64,000 nucleotides of DNA. It comes from Hamiltosporidium tvaerminnensis. Lineage: Eukaryota; Microsporidia; Dubosqiidae. Both the position numbers and the translations under genes were made by a program. The notes under the pieces were generated by a model that saw nothing but the letters and a program-made list of their open reading frames with translations, made no database searches and was not told the DNA's origin. The stretch spans positions 1-64,000 of the forward strand of contig CM061247.1 in NCBI GenBank assembly GCA_022605425.2, in the 5' to 3' direction. Shown here in pieces: positions 47,688-57,950 of the stretch. The number at the start of each line of letters is the position of its first letter. Position 1 is the first letter of the stretch.

Positions 47688-49149
47688 AAAAAAATTTAAA
47701 CGATATAATTTTCTATACGGAAGAATTCTATTATAAATATTTTTTTTATCTTACCTGATGTAATAAGGACACATTACTGAATCAGAGCAATTTTTGGTTC
47801 AACTTCTGGTTCAACTTTTGTTTATCTCGGAGAGTTTGGTTTTTATAGGCTAAGACAACTGATATTTATTTTTACATTATCTTGTCATTTGGTTTTAGGA
47901 ACGAAATAGGATTCTAGATTACTAAGTAAAATTTTCTATTTTTTTACATTTATTTATGACCTTGCTTTGTGTTACTCAGTCACAGGAGTTTGGGAACTTA
48001 TACTTACTAATAAACTAAATTCTTATAAAGTCTGGGCTCTCTCTGTTAACTGCTTTTAATCACTTATTTCAGAGGTTTTTTATGAGTTTTGGTTTTTATA
48101 CCCTTTGTATGGTTTAAGTTGATCTGGTTTATATATATGTTGGTCAACCGTCACCAATATTGCTCTAAGACAAATTATTTTATTCATTTCTAGCTTCTCA
48201 ATTTTATAAATTAAGATTCTTAGATGCTTTTTGTTTATGGTTTGCTACATTCCATTCTCTTTTTCTTTCCATTGGTTTCATAATTATCCGGCTAAATAAA
48301 TCTTAAGTATTCAAAGAGTACAATTCGTCAGAAAAAATCTAATTTTTGGACAAAATGTAGTACATTTTAATAGTTTTTAAATTCAAAGTGTATTTATTTT
48401 CTTTCTGTGATTGATAGTAAAACTTTATTCGGGATTTTTAAAGAATTTTCGGAAATTCTGGGAGATTATCTATTTTTGAACACGATTCTGATGCTATAGT
48501 ATAGCTAAAACTTTACACTACTTAGTTGTGCTAGTTGTCTTCTTTTTATTTTCTAGTTTTTAATGTTTGTTATAAATATAAATAAAAAGCTTGCAGGTGT
48601 AAGTATCTTCTTGTTTCAAACGATTGAATATCGATTTTTCCCTTACTAATTTTTGTTGGCTAATAAAACCATCTTCTTTTCTTTCTTATTCTTCTTAAAT
48701 TTTATCAAAGAAGTTTAACTATAGTGTTTGAAACTTCGTTTAAATTTAATTTTTTCCTTTAGCTATAGCCAATAAAAAGCCAATGTATTATTTAATTAAC
48801 TTTAGGCAGTTTTCATGTGACATTTCATGCCAAATTTTAAGCCATTTCTTGAATTTTCTAAAATCAGCTTGATATTCCCTGAAAGTACTTTCTACTTATG
48901 ATATAAGCTATTCAGTTATAAGTTTATTAAAGAGTTACAAATATTAATCAAAAGAAACGTTTTTTATTTTATAAGAGTTTAATTTTATATCAGTGGGAAT
49001 AGGCATAAAGTGTGCGTTATTCTAATATTCAGGCGTTTTTTCATAATCTAAACTTTGAGAGTTATAGAAAAAAATCTTTGTAAGTTCTTTTTTTTTCTAT
49101 TCTAGTATTTGGGCGTTGATCGAATCTTTACCAGATGCCTCGTTGTCAT
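47688..49149. other. No gene supported; probably decayed sequence
   Basis: About 1.5 kb less AT-extreme than the subtelomere but without a frame above 60 codons. Short minus-strand stretches of natural composition occur near 48,180-48,290. This could be the far end of the decayed element that continues to 50,990, but nothing is recognisable. Confidence 0.4.
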
Positions 49150-50365
49150 AAAAGCAATAACTATTCGGTTCCATTTCACAGAGTTGGAATTCTAATGCCA
49201 TTATTTTACTCAAAATTTACATTTATTCTTTAGAAAATTATTTTACTTGCCTAATTAATTGATTTAGCAGCAACTAAAAAAATTAGTTCATAAACCTATG
49301 ACTTTTCTAAGTCTATTCGCCTCTCCTCATTAGCTGCAATTAAAAAAACAGTTCTACCTTGAAAAACTATACCCGAGCATATCTCATGGATATAGTTCTT
49401 TAGCTTGCTTATCTAATGCTTCTGCTTTTATTTAGGATGCATGTTTATTTACGGATTTATCTGTTTTTCCGTAAACACATGATACTCTGACATTCATCAA
49501 ATATTTTTGATTTTGCTTTTCTTCATAATTTTTCGTATCAATTAATCCCTTTCATTGTTCCGCGTGCGAAAAATCAAATGTGCATTTCTCACCAACCAGA
49601 TTTACTTGACTAATTGCCAAAAAACCGATTTTGTCTTTACCAGCATCACATTGCAATTTATTATTCACCGTGCGGCTTACAATGATATATTTGTATTCCA
49701 CATGTCAAAATTTGAAAAATTTTAACTTATCGTGATACTTTCTTCAATGATTTTTCTTACATCTTGTGCTCTTGGCTTTTGATTGTAAACTTTTTCGGTT
49801 TAGTTCTTTTATTATATTTTTCCATTGTTAGCTGCAACATTTTAGTATTACAAGGTTTAAATTTATTAAATTTGCTCTTCTGTTGTCCACTCAATTTAAC
49901 ACTAGAGTGATTTCTATTATTTGTCCCTATATCACAAAACACCCACTTCTTGATTATCTAACGATGTACATGTCGTCTCTTATATTCCTTGGTCCGTAGA
50001 ACATTGTAAAAATAATTATATTTTTACAGCAACAAAGTAAACAACCAGAACACATTTTTTTTGATTTTATTGGCGAGTTTTTTTTTCCGGTGTGCAATTT
50101 ATGTATTCTTTCTCTTTTTACATTAACGTTTAGGCCTCTATTTATCGTTTTTTTAGTATAATGAGCTTGCCACATTATTTTTCTAGAATGTTTAAAAGTT
50201 TGTTTTTTTATATATCTGGTGTTTATATGAATGAGGAATTTTTGCGAAAAATTCACAAATGAAATTATCTTTCTTTATCGTTGGAAAATTTCTGGGACAA
50301 TCTCTACAAACCTGTATAATGTTATTATTCAATTCAAATGCTGTAGTCGTTGTAAATGAATTCAT
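49150..50365 (-). pseudogene. Decayed multi-kilobase coding element, unknown
   Basis: Minus-strand frames follow one another with few interruptions. One begins at ATG 50,365 and contains VCRDCPRNFPTIKKDNFIC, a possible zinc-binding Cys cluster. Another gives CSGCLLCCCKN near 50,020. Further on (49,520-49,670) a frame reads LQCDAGKDKIGFLAISQVN and EKCTFDFSH, faintly like the aspartate-containing start of a retroelement RNase H domain. A shifted frame contains KKWVFCDIGTNN near 49,930. Stops and frameshifts separate the parts. Mobile-element origin is likely; the class is unresolved. Confidence 0.35.
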
Positions 50366-50759
50366 TTTTTAGTGTAAAATAATTCTTCGAGTATTTGTTT
50401 CAAAAGGGCTATTTTTCATGTAAATTTGCTACTGTAGAAATATCCATAGTATAATTTTAAATCACGAATTTAACAGTATCCAATGTATCTTTCTTCAGAA
50501 GTCTGTGCATATTTAGAATCCATCTTTTTAGCGTAATTTTCAAATATTTCGATTTTTATTTATTTTGAGATCTTTCTGTATATTAACAAATTATTTAAAT
50601 TTTCATAGCATATTCTGGTTCTAAAAAGTTGGTTCCTTTTTCTTCCATCTTTCTTTCTTCTTATACTCTGGATTTATGGCTTATTGTGAAGAATCATTTT
50701 CTTTTTTTACATGTAGAATTTCTTTAAGTTATGATTATTTGAGATAGCTAATTTACAAT

Positions 50760-50990
50760 TTATTACACATTGCTAAATAGTTTTGCAGTATGGGGAAAGA
50801 TATTCACATTAAAAACTATCTGTTTGGTAATGACTGGGTATATTTGATATGAAAATTTTTGTTGCAATTTCGGTGGGATATAAACCACACTGGATCTATA
50901 GGCTAATTCCCTATAATCATGAGTTACAACAGATGAAAAGAAACAAAAGAAAAACTTCCAATGTTCATCCTCAACACCAAAGGTAATAGA
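50760..50990 (-). repeat. Uncharacterised coding repeat family R, copy 3 (first part only)
   Basis: The minus strand has an open stretch of about 75 codons with THDYRELAYRSSVVYIPPK, ending at FPHTAKLFSNV. The same protein patch occurs at 56,455-56,640 (plus) as TQDYWGLAYRSSVTYIP and, more decayed, at 61,150-61,380 (minus). The DNA word ACTGGATCTATA is nearly constant (RC CTATAGATCCAGT). Unlike the other two copies, no MVNA-type second frame follows downstream. Confidence 0.7.
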
Positions 50991-51484
50991 AAATAGAATA
51001 CGTAAGTGAGCAGTATTGCAAAACTAAATTATATTTCTATAAAATTTATGTTCTATTTTTAAACTTTTTGCTATATTAATTGCTCTCGTATTGTGCAAAT
51101 GATAAATTTTTCATTGAGGAACTGGAATTGTATTTTATTCAGGTGTCTTATCTTATTTGTACATATATGTTTTTAAGATATTGAGGCTGAATGATAAATC
51201 TGTTTTAAATTTGGATTTTTTCAATTAAAAAAATGGCTCAAAAGGTAAAAATAAACTTTAGATTATAAATTCTCACTTTCTTAGTACCAATTTGCTAAGG
51301 AAACACAAGTGACCGCTAAGTTTTTTAATCTTGCACATATTTTTAGTTCATTCGTAATACATTTCCTCTATTAATATAAAAGTTTTGTTTCGTGTTTTTT
51401 TGCACAATTTTTAAAGTCATAAGACACGATGTCCTATCTTAAAAAGGTATAATTAAATTACAAACACATTTTTAAGATAATACT

Positions 51485-51640
51485 AAATATTCATTCTCTG
51501 TATGAACTATTTTGAGAATAAAAACAAAAATATCTATTAACACTTTAATATTTGAATTATATTTTAAATATTCATTCTCTGTATGAAACATTTTGAAATA
51601 AACACAAAAATATTTATTAACATTTATAGTTTATTTCAAA
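51485..51640. repeat. 81-bp direct repeat, two copies
   Basis: AAATATTCATTCTCTGTATG recurs at 51,485 and 51,566, followed in both by ACAAAAATAT and TATTAACA words. It lies about 95 bases beyond the 3' end of the minus-strand gene at 51,735-51,956. No function is evident. Confidence 0.9.
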
Positions 51641-51734
51641 CAACTATTTTTTAGGTAATTTATAACTCTTCTTTGAAATTTTACAGACATAAACTAACAA
51701 TAAACAAAAAAAAATAGGAAAGAATACATTTTAC

Positions 51735-51956
51735 TTAAAAAGACATTTTTCTATTTCTTTTATTTCTTCTTTTCGTTCTTATACTATTCTGTATAATTAT
51801 TCCTTCAGATTCCATATAATCAGTACCAACCAAATAATCAAACCTGTCCATTGCATCTTCAAAAAACATACCATCTTCCATTCTTTTTCTTAGAGTATAA
51901 TCTACATATATGTTGTATAGATGTGATGGTGGTAGCATTTTGTTTATTATAAACAT
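51735..51956 (-). CDS. Small conserved-looking protein, unknown
   Basis: About 73 residues if started at ATG 51,956 (MFIINKMLPPSHLYN), or 67 from the next methionine at 51,938. A longer version would need a TTG start. The composition is that of a real protein: an aromatic and acidic middle (MFFEDAMDRFDYLVGTDYM) and a very basic C-terminus (TKRRNKRNRKM) that could be a nuclear localisation or RNA-binding tail. I do not recognise the family. It is divergent from the transporter gene at 52,612, and the two share an intergenic region holding ACACCC repeats. Confidence 0.6.
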   Translation of the reverse strand: MFIINKMLPPSHLYNIYVDYTLRKRMEDGMFFEDAMDRFDYLVGTDYMESEGIIIQNSIRTKRRNKRNRKMSF

Positions 51957-52117
51957 TTCTTTATATATTTTATGATTTGTAACAATCAAATAAATAAAAA
52001 ATATTCCTTAGTTTTATATAACTTTGAAATATAATCAACATTATAAATTATAAAGCATAGGTAGTATTTTGGTTCAAAAATGAAATTTTAATATATTCTT
52101 TAAAATCAGAATAAAAG

Positions 52118-52372
52118 AATTAACACCCTGTTAATAATGAAGTATTTTATAATGCAATAACACCCTTAAATATACTATTTTTCTAAATATAATAACACCC
52201 TTAAATATAATATTTTTCTAAATATAATAACACCCTGTTAATCATCTAGTATTTACATAATAAATTAACACCCCTTAATTATAGTATATTCCAGGTAATA
52301 ATAACACCCTGTTAATCATCTAGTATTTACATAATAAATTAACACCCCTTAATTATAGTATATTCCAGGTAA
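52118..52372. repeat. TAACACCC repeat array in a divergent promoter region
   Basis: TAACACCCTGTTAAT and TAACACCCTTAAATATA words recur seven times. The last part is a 74-base unit repeated twice (AACACCCTGTTAATCATC at 52,229 and 52,303), each containing a second AACACCCCTTAATTATAG. It sits between the minus-strand gene ending at 51,956 and the transporter gene at 52,612. It shares the ACACCC core with the arrays at 41.3 and 47.0 kb. Confidence 0.93.
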
Positions 52373-52611
52373 TAAGAGTCTATCAAATAACCTATAACGA
52401 GGTCAATCATATAAGTATATTAACATATCTTGACTTATAATGCCTCTCTTGATATTAAAAAGCATTTTAATAATAAAAAATTGATTTTAAACTAAAAATA
52501 TTTGATTTACCTACGTACCTTTTAGTGTGTTAATATTCTAAGAAGCTTTCTATCAGTAAAAAAAGTTTTATTAAAAATGTAAAACAATGATAAAACCACG
52601 GATTTCTTTAA

Positions 52612-54789
52612 ATGATTTTGAAATCCTGTAACAAGTTTCATAAAAAATATATAAAAAGTAAAAATTTGTTTATATATATGAATACAGCACAGAGAAGAAT
52701 ATGTCTTTTTCTTATAATTTCTAACGAATTCTGTGAAAGATTTTGTTATTATGGATTCAGATCTTTACTCTTTATATTTATGAGAGAATCCTATCATTTT
52801 ACAACTCTTAAGGCAACCTGGTTCATGCATCTATTCAATTTTATGTCGTATTTTTTTACATTTTTTGGGGGAATTCTATCTGATTATGTTCTAGGAAGAT
52901 ACAAGACAATACTTTACCTTACATGTGTATATCTGCTTGGTACTTTGCTGGTGACCTACAGTGCTATAAATCTAAATCTAAGTTATTTAATATTTGGTTT
53001 AATACTTATTTCTTTCGGAACTGGTGGTATCAAACCATCTGTTTCTACTTTTGGTGGTGATCAGTTTAAAAAAGAAGAAAAGAACAAACTTGAAAGATTT
53101 TTTAATATATTTTATTTTTGGATAAATGCTGGAAGTACGCTTTCCATGTTTTATTTGCCACTTCTTGCGAAAAAGCGTTGTTTTGGAAGAGACACATGTT
53201 ATCCTTTGTCTTTCTTTATACCTTCTGGTTTGCTTTTGTTATCATTGGTTTTATTTTATTCTGGCAGTAAATTTTATATCAGACATAAACCTGATAGTAT
53301 TACTTTAATTAGAATACTTCGAGATATTTTTCCTAAAATCGAATTCTTTAAAGATAAAAATATTGAGAAATCTTTCCATACAAATGAAAATATAAAAGAA
53401 CTTAATAAAGAGCGGCTTTATAATGAATCTAATCTAAAAACTCAAGATAATAATATACATGAAGTAGATGAAGATTTAGATAAAGAAGACATTAAGTATT
53501 GTGAAGCTCAAATAAATAAAAGCACCGAGAAGAATGAGCATTGTAAAGATGAAGAACTTCAAAACTTATACATTAAAAATACAAAATTTCTAGGAGTTAA
53601 TCAAAATCTAGACAAAAGAGAATTTATGAATTTAGAGGTTCAAAAGAGTAACATATTTTATTATAATGAGGTTAGCGAAGACAAAAAACAATATGGTAAG
53701 TCACAGAATCAAAATATTATTACACAAGTATCAAATGAAAATTTTGAAAATGAAGGTTATAATGAATTCAATTTTAATATTGGGCATATTAATCAAAAGG
53801 ATTCATCAACTTTTAATGAGTTAACAGAACCTTCAAAGACTGAAGAATCTGAGGCATTGAATAACGAAACACAGTTACAAGAAAAGAAAGAAATAATCCT
53901 AGATGATAATAAATCAAAGGTTTCATTTTCATTTTTAAAACAAAAATACGGCGATAAATTTGCGAGAGATATAAAAAAAATTTTAAATCTTCTTAAGGTA
54001 TTTTCTATTCTTCCGATATTCTGGATGCTTTACGATCAACAAACATCTTCTTGGGTAGAACAGGCTTCCAAACTGTCCCAAGATATAAAAATATTTTCAT
54101 ATTCGTATCATTTACCACCTTCACAAATGCAAGCTTTAAACCCAATTCTAATCCTCGTATTTATACCTTTATTTACATATGTGCTTTATCCACTTATGTA
54201 CCGGTATTTTAAAGTTACATCTATTCACAAAATGTCACTTGGAATTCTCTTTGCATCCCTTTCCTTTATTCTTTCTTCTTTTATTTCTTTTTATTTAAAC
54301 TATTCTGGTTCAAACTTTAATTTAAGTAATATTACACTCAACGATAAAATTCATAATCCCATAAAAAGCAATTCAATTATTAATTCAAATAATTCGTTAA
54401 GAAAAGATCTTCATAACAATTTTAAATTTAATAGTAGTTTTAATAAAGAAACATTTAAGCCACCTTCAATTCTTTGGCAAATACCACAATACATTCTTAT
54501 TACAATGGGTGAGATACTTTTGAGTACGACGGTTTTACATTTTGGTTATCTACATTCTCCTCCGTCAATGCGTTCTTTGGTATTATCACTATATTTATTG
54601 ACAGTAGCTTTGGGTAATTTATATGTTATGGTATTTACAACTCTTGAAGTTGTCATTTTTATAAGAAGTAAGTATGCAGAAGGACTGATTTCTTTGTTCT
54701 ATGCTTTTATTGGTATAATTGGAAGTTTTTTGCTATTCAAGTGTAAAAATTCCTTAGAGAATAAAGGTGAAGTGACCGAAGAGTATTAG
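52612..54789 (+). CDS. POT/PTR2 family proton-coupled oligopeptide transporter
   Basis: 725 residues. The family signatures are intact: ExxERFxYYG at residues 39-48 (EFCERFCYYG), GTGGIKPSVSTFGGDQF in TM4, FNIFYFWINAGS in TM5, and GEILLSTTVLHFGYLHSPPSM in TM10. About twelve membrane spans are visible. It should import di- and tripeptides with protons across the plasma membrane, a scavenging role that fits an obligate intracellular parasite. Two loops are unusual: a hydrophilic, acidic loop of about 220 residues (about 235-455) between TM6 and TM7, and an Asn/Ser-rich external loop (about 565-620) with several N-glycosylation sequons. The ATG at 52,678 (MNTAQRRIC), just before the first span, may be the true start; 52,612 gives a 22-residue basic extension. 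Confidence 0.95.
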   Translation: MILKSCNKFHKKYIKSKNLFIYMNTAQRRICLFLIISNEFCERFCYYGFRSLLFIFMRESYHFTTLKATWFMHLFNFMSYFFTFFGGILSDYVLGRYKTILYLTCVYLLGTLLVTYSAINLNLSYLIFGLILISFGTGGIKPSVSTFGGDQFKKEEKNKLERFFNIFYFWINAGSTLSMFYLPLLAKKRCFGRDTCYPLSFFIPSGLLLLSLVLFYSGSKFYIRHKPDSITLIRILRDIFPKIEFFKDKNIEKSFHTNENIKELNKERLYNESNLKTQDNNIHEVDEDLDKEDIKYCEAQINKSTEKNEHCKDEELQNLYIKNTKFLGVNQNLDKREFMNLEVQKSNIFYYNEVSEDKKQYGKSQNQNIITQVSNENFENEGYNEFNFNIGHINQKDSSTFNELTEPSKTEESEALNNETQLQEKKEIILDDNKSKVSFSFLKQKYGDKFARDIKKILNLLKVFSILPIFWMLYDQQTSSWVEQASKLSQDIKIFSYSYHLPPSQMQALNPILILVFIPLFTYVLYPLMYRYFKVTSIHKMSLGILFASLSFILSSFISFYLNYSGSNFNLSNITLNDKIHNPIKSNSIINSNNSLRKDLHNNFKFNSSFNKETFKPPSILWQIPQYILITMGEILLSTTVLHFGYLHSPPSMRSLVLSLYLLTVALGNLYVMVFTTLEVVIFIRSKYAEGLISLFYAFIGIIGSFLLFKCKNSLENKGEVTEEY

Positions 54790-55569
54790 AATTCTAAATA
54801 AAAGTATTTAATTTAAGGATTTTCTCTTTAAAAATTTGTTGGTTTTTAGATATTTTAATTTAAATTCGATTTTATGACTATTTTTCTTTAATATGTTGAT
54901 ATTTATATTTTTGTAGTTTAATTTAATATCTGGTAAGATTTTTTCAGTAAGGTTTACATATCTTTGATACATTTTCGTATTTATGACAATGAAATATTAA
55001 ATGAAATGGTTTTTTAGGAATTTTGATTATTTAAAGTAAGTAAATAGCTGATATATAATTTTTAATGGAAAAAGTATGGAATTTTTTTTGTATGATCGTT
55101 ACGAAAATTTTTCTTTTTTATATTATACGAGGAAAATATGGGGAAATAGTAAAATTATAACAAGTACAATTATAATTCAATTTTTTCTCTAAAAAGGTAG
55201 ATAAATGATGTCTCACGCAAATTTATTAGTGAATGAATAAATTTAATGAGAAAATAGTTACGAATTCGAAAATAATCTAAGATAAAAAAACACGCATTTC
55301 ATACTTAATAGAAATCGAAATTTTTTAGTTTCTATGAATTGTTTTTTATTTATGTTTGCATTTTTTTATATTTTTTAAAAACTGTTAAACTATTGTTTAA
55401 ATTTATTCAACATGATGTTTGGATCTCAAGAACATCAAAAATAAGCTAGATATTAAATTTTTAAAATTTTTTTTACAATAGTATGAAAACTTATTATTTT
55501 TTTAAATTTCATAAGCATATCTTTAAAATTTTTCCCAAAGAGAGTTGAAAAGAAGTTCATCAAATGGTA
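54790..55569. other. Intergenic, no gene seen
   Basis: AT-rich sequence between the transporter gene and a LINE fragment. Nothing recognised. Confidence 0.5.
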
Positions 55570-55881
55570 TTATAGAAGCCCAGAAACATGAGGAACAAAC
55601 CTAAATACACATTTTCTTATAAAATCTCGAAATGACAAGATATATAGCTTATATTTACCCCTAAAAACACTTTTCTTTATGGAGCGCTCTATTTTATATT
55701 CTTCTTTATCAGAATAACCGAGATCTTTTTTGACATCATCTACCCATAATGTTTTCTGGCGACTCGGAGGTCTTCGGCCTTCGAGATTGTATATGTATAC
55801 CTTTTCTACAACTCGGATTTCTGTTATTCTATCAAAAAGAATTAGCCATATGTGCTTATTTCTATTAATTTCGTTTGTCAA
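55570..55881 (-). mobile_element. Fragment of a LINE-type retrotransposon C-terminus
   Basis: The minus frame (103 codons from a TTG; no ATG) contains KVYIYNLEGRRPP, then SRQKTLWVDDVKKDL. This is the familiar tail of endonuclease/reverse-transcriptase LINEs, in which a KVYEW-like segment is followed by GRR-x-x-GR-x-x-x-x-W-x-DD-(I/V)-xx-DL. A histidine and aspartate precede it (NKHIWLILFDR), as the usual HLLRMDD-like segment does. The frame is closed by a stop just upstream, so only the tail survives. It differs from the R4-like fragments in this window, so a second retrotransposon clade is present. Origin from a host-derived element is possible but unproven. Confidence 0.65.
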
Positions 55882-56454
55882 AGTTAGATTTCGATAAAAA
55901 AAAATTTGAAACTACAGGTTATCAAGAATTTTTTCTCTCATTTCTAGTTTTTTTGGGCCGTATATTGTCCGTAGGATCTTTTGATCGGGAAAAAATACCA
56001 CCAAAAAAATTTCGGGAAAAGGAAAAGATGATGTTAAAAAGTACATACGAACATAAATTTACATTTTCTTTTAGAAGGTATATCTACAGAATACAAGCTG
56101 ACAATAAAAGTAAATGAAACTTTGAATTTAAAAGAAGAGTATGAGGAATTTAAAAGGATAGAGAGTATCTTAAAGAGTGGTTTTTTTATCAACCTAGATT
56201 TTGAAGTACTTTAAATCAAAATTTGAGACATTAGAAAACAAACGGAGTAAACCAAAGCCTAGTCATTCAATTGGACGAGCTTCTTTACTAAAAATCTTTG
56301 TTTGTAAAAACCATATTAAATAATGAAAAATTTCTATTAAAAGTCTTTTGCGATTATATTTATGAATTTCTAATTATATTTTAATCCCAAGTTTATAATT
56401 ATGTTTTACTAGAACTTTAAGAGTTTTTACTTACTTACTTATTCTATTCCTCAT

Positions 56455-57163
56455 TTATCTCTTGGTGTATACGAGGAACAAATGAAAGTTTACCATTTGT
56501 TTCTTTTAATGTGTTGCAACTCAGGATTATTGGGGATTGGCTTATAGATCCAGTGTGACTTATATCCCACAAAAAAGGGCAACAATAAATTTCGCATCAA
56601 TTCTAAGCACTAATCCCTGACTAGATAGTTTTAATGTAGCCTTCCTCTCTTCACCTTTTAAGAGTTTTTACCAATATATATTTCCTCAGAAATACTTATG
56701 GCTTCTTTCTTAAATAATGAGTAATTTGTGTTTAATTAATTTGCATAAGACTTAAATTGTATATTATATTCGAAATAAATTCTGAAATTTAACTTTAATT
56801 ATTTTATAAGTTTTGTAATAAGTACACCTATATGATACGAGAAACAATGATGATATTATTTTATTTTTATTGAATTAAATCAACCATGGTCAACGCATAT
56901 AATATGCGAAGAGATAATAATGTACAACGTGCTTGTTTAATGTTTAAATGTGTTCCTAATGGAATATGTAAACGTCATTTACCAAACGATGAGGAAATAT
57001 CAAATAGTAAAAGTGTAAAAAAAGAAGTAGAATCTATAAAAGACAATAGTGTAACATGAAAAAAATCTATAAAGATCTAGAGGGTATGGAATCACTATAT
57101 GATCTATGTAGTGAATTGATTGAATGTAAAAATGTTAGTTTAATGCCTAACCCTTACAATTAA
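56455..57163 (+). pseudogene. Uncharacterised coding repeat family R, copy 1
   Basis: The first part (56,455-56,660) encodes TQDYWGLAYRSSVTYIP, shared with the copies near 50.9 and 61.3 kb. About 250 bases on, an ATG at 56,886 opens a 57-codon frame with QRACLMFKCVPNGICKRHLP and NDEE. It ends in TGA at 57,057-57,059, where an ATG in the next frame (57,056) overlaps and continues for 35 codons (MKKIYKDLEGMESLYDLCSE). The copy at 60,712-60,965 (minus) joins the two parts in one frame across this point, so the overlap is probably a frameshift in one ancestral gene of about 93 codons. Spaced cysteines and a histidine hint at zinc binding. Confidence 0.6.
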
Positions 57164-57245
57164 ATAAATCAATAGAGTAATTTTTTCAAATTCTTTTACT
57201 TAACATAAAAGTACCTTTATTTAAAAGTATCACATCTTTTTTAAA

Positions 57246-57950
57246 ATAGCGGTAAGTGTTATATTTGTTTTCATGACATTAACGCACTTGTAGGTTTAAC
57301 ATAAATAACTGATACAAAACACAAAATCGGTACCCCTGCGATACCTACGTCCCAAAGCCCTTAATCTACCGGGTGTGTAAAACCTAATTAATAGGCGAGG
57401 CAGTTCCCCGGTGTTCGTTAATGTCCTTTGCATGGTGTGTGATCGAAGCCCCCCCCTGGGCTCCCCCGAGACTATGCAGCATTCCCACTTACTCTACACT
57501 TTCTAGACGCAATAAACTTCTAGCTAATATATATTTTAGAGATTTACATCAGGTCAACCTAGACAGTGCAATTGCATACCAACAGGTATAACCTGCTACT
57601 TAGCTTTCCTGGCTTTAAATGGGTTTTTTGTTTTATATCTCCCAGGCACTAAGTCTTCTAACCTGAGTGAGCAAGGCTAGTTTTCCATGATTTTACATGG
57701 CAATCACCTAAAATTTCAGTTGCTGTCTGCAATCTGGTTACATAAAAAACTACAAATAAATTGGTAGAAAATTTTATACATTCCTCCAGACCTTTCCTAC
57801 TGATAACAACTCCCAAAGAACAACCGAAGATGTAGCGTGGTTTTATTTCCACCAAAAATCCAAACAATATCTTCGCACCTTTCACACACTCATTGCCAAG
57901 CAGAAAGTTTTTTATGTGATTATCCTCCCTCCACTATTATATTTAAAAAA
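57246..57950 (+). repeat. Inverted repeat T, left copy
   Basis: About 700 bases matching 63,300-64,000 in inverted orientation, with many differences. Matched words include AATAGCGGTAAGTGTTATATTTG at the outer edge, GCGATACCTACG, GGCGAGG, ATGCAGCATTCC, ACCTAGACA, GTCTTCTAACC and CACACACTCATTG. GC content is far above the local mean. On its minus strand a 75-codon frame (57,658-57,885, GTG start) includes LFVVFYVTRLQTATEIL. The right copy keeps FVVFYVTRLQTAT in a broken frame, so the repeat once coded for protein. A long C run (57,450-57,456) is present only in this copy. Confidence 0.8.

Noticed and set aside
49700-50260. IS1595/Merlin-type transposase, suggested by KKWVFCDIG
   Set aside because: No DDE residues or flanking conserved blocks could be placed; the resemblance rests on a few residues in a broken frame.
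57246-57560. Ribosomal RNA gene fragment, suggested by unusually high GC
   Set aside because: No conserved rRNA block could be recognised, and part of the repeat shows protein-level conservation between its two copies.
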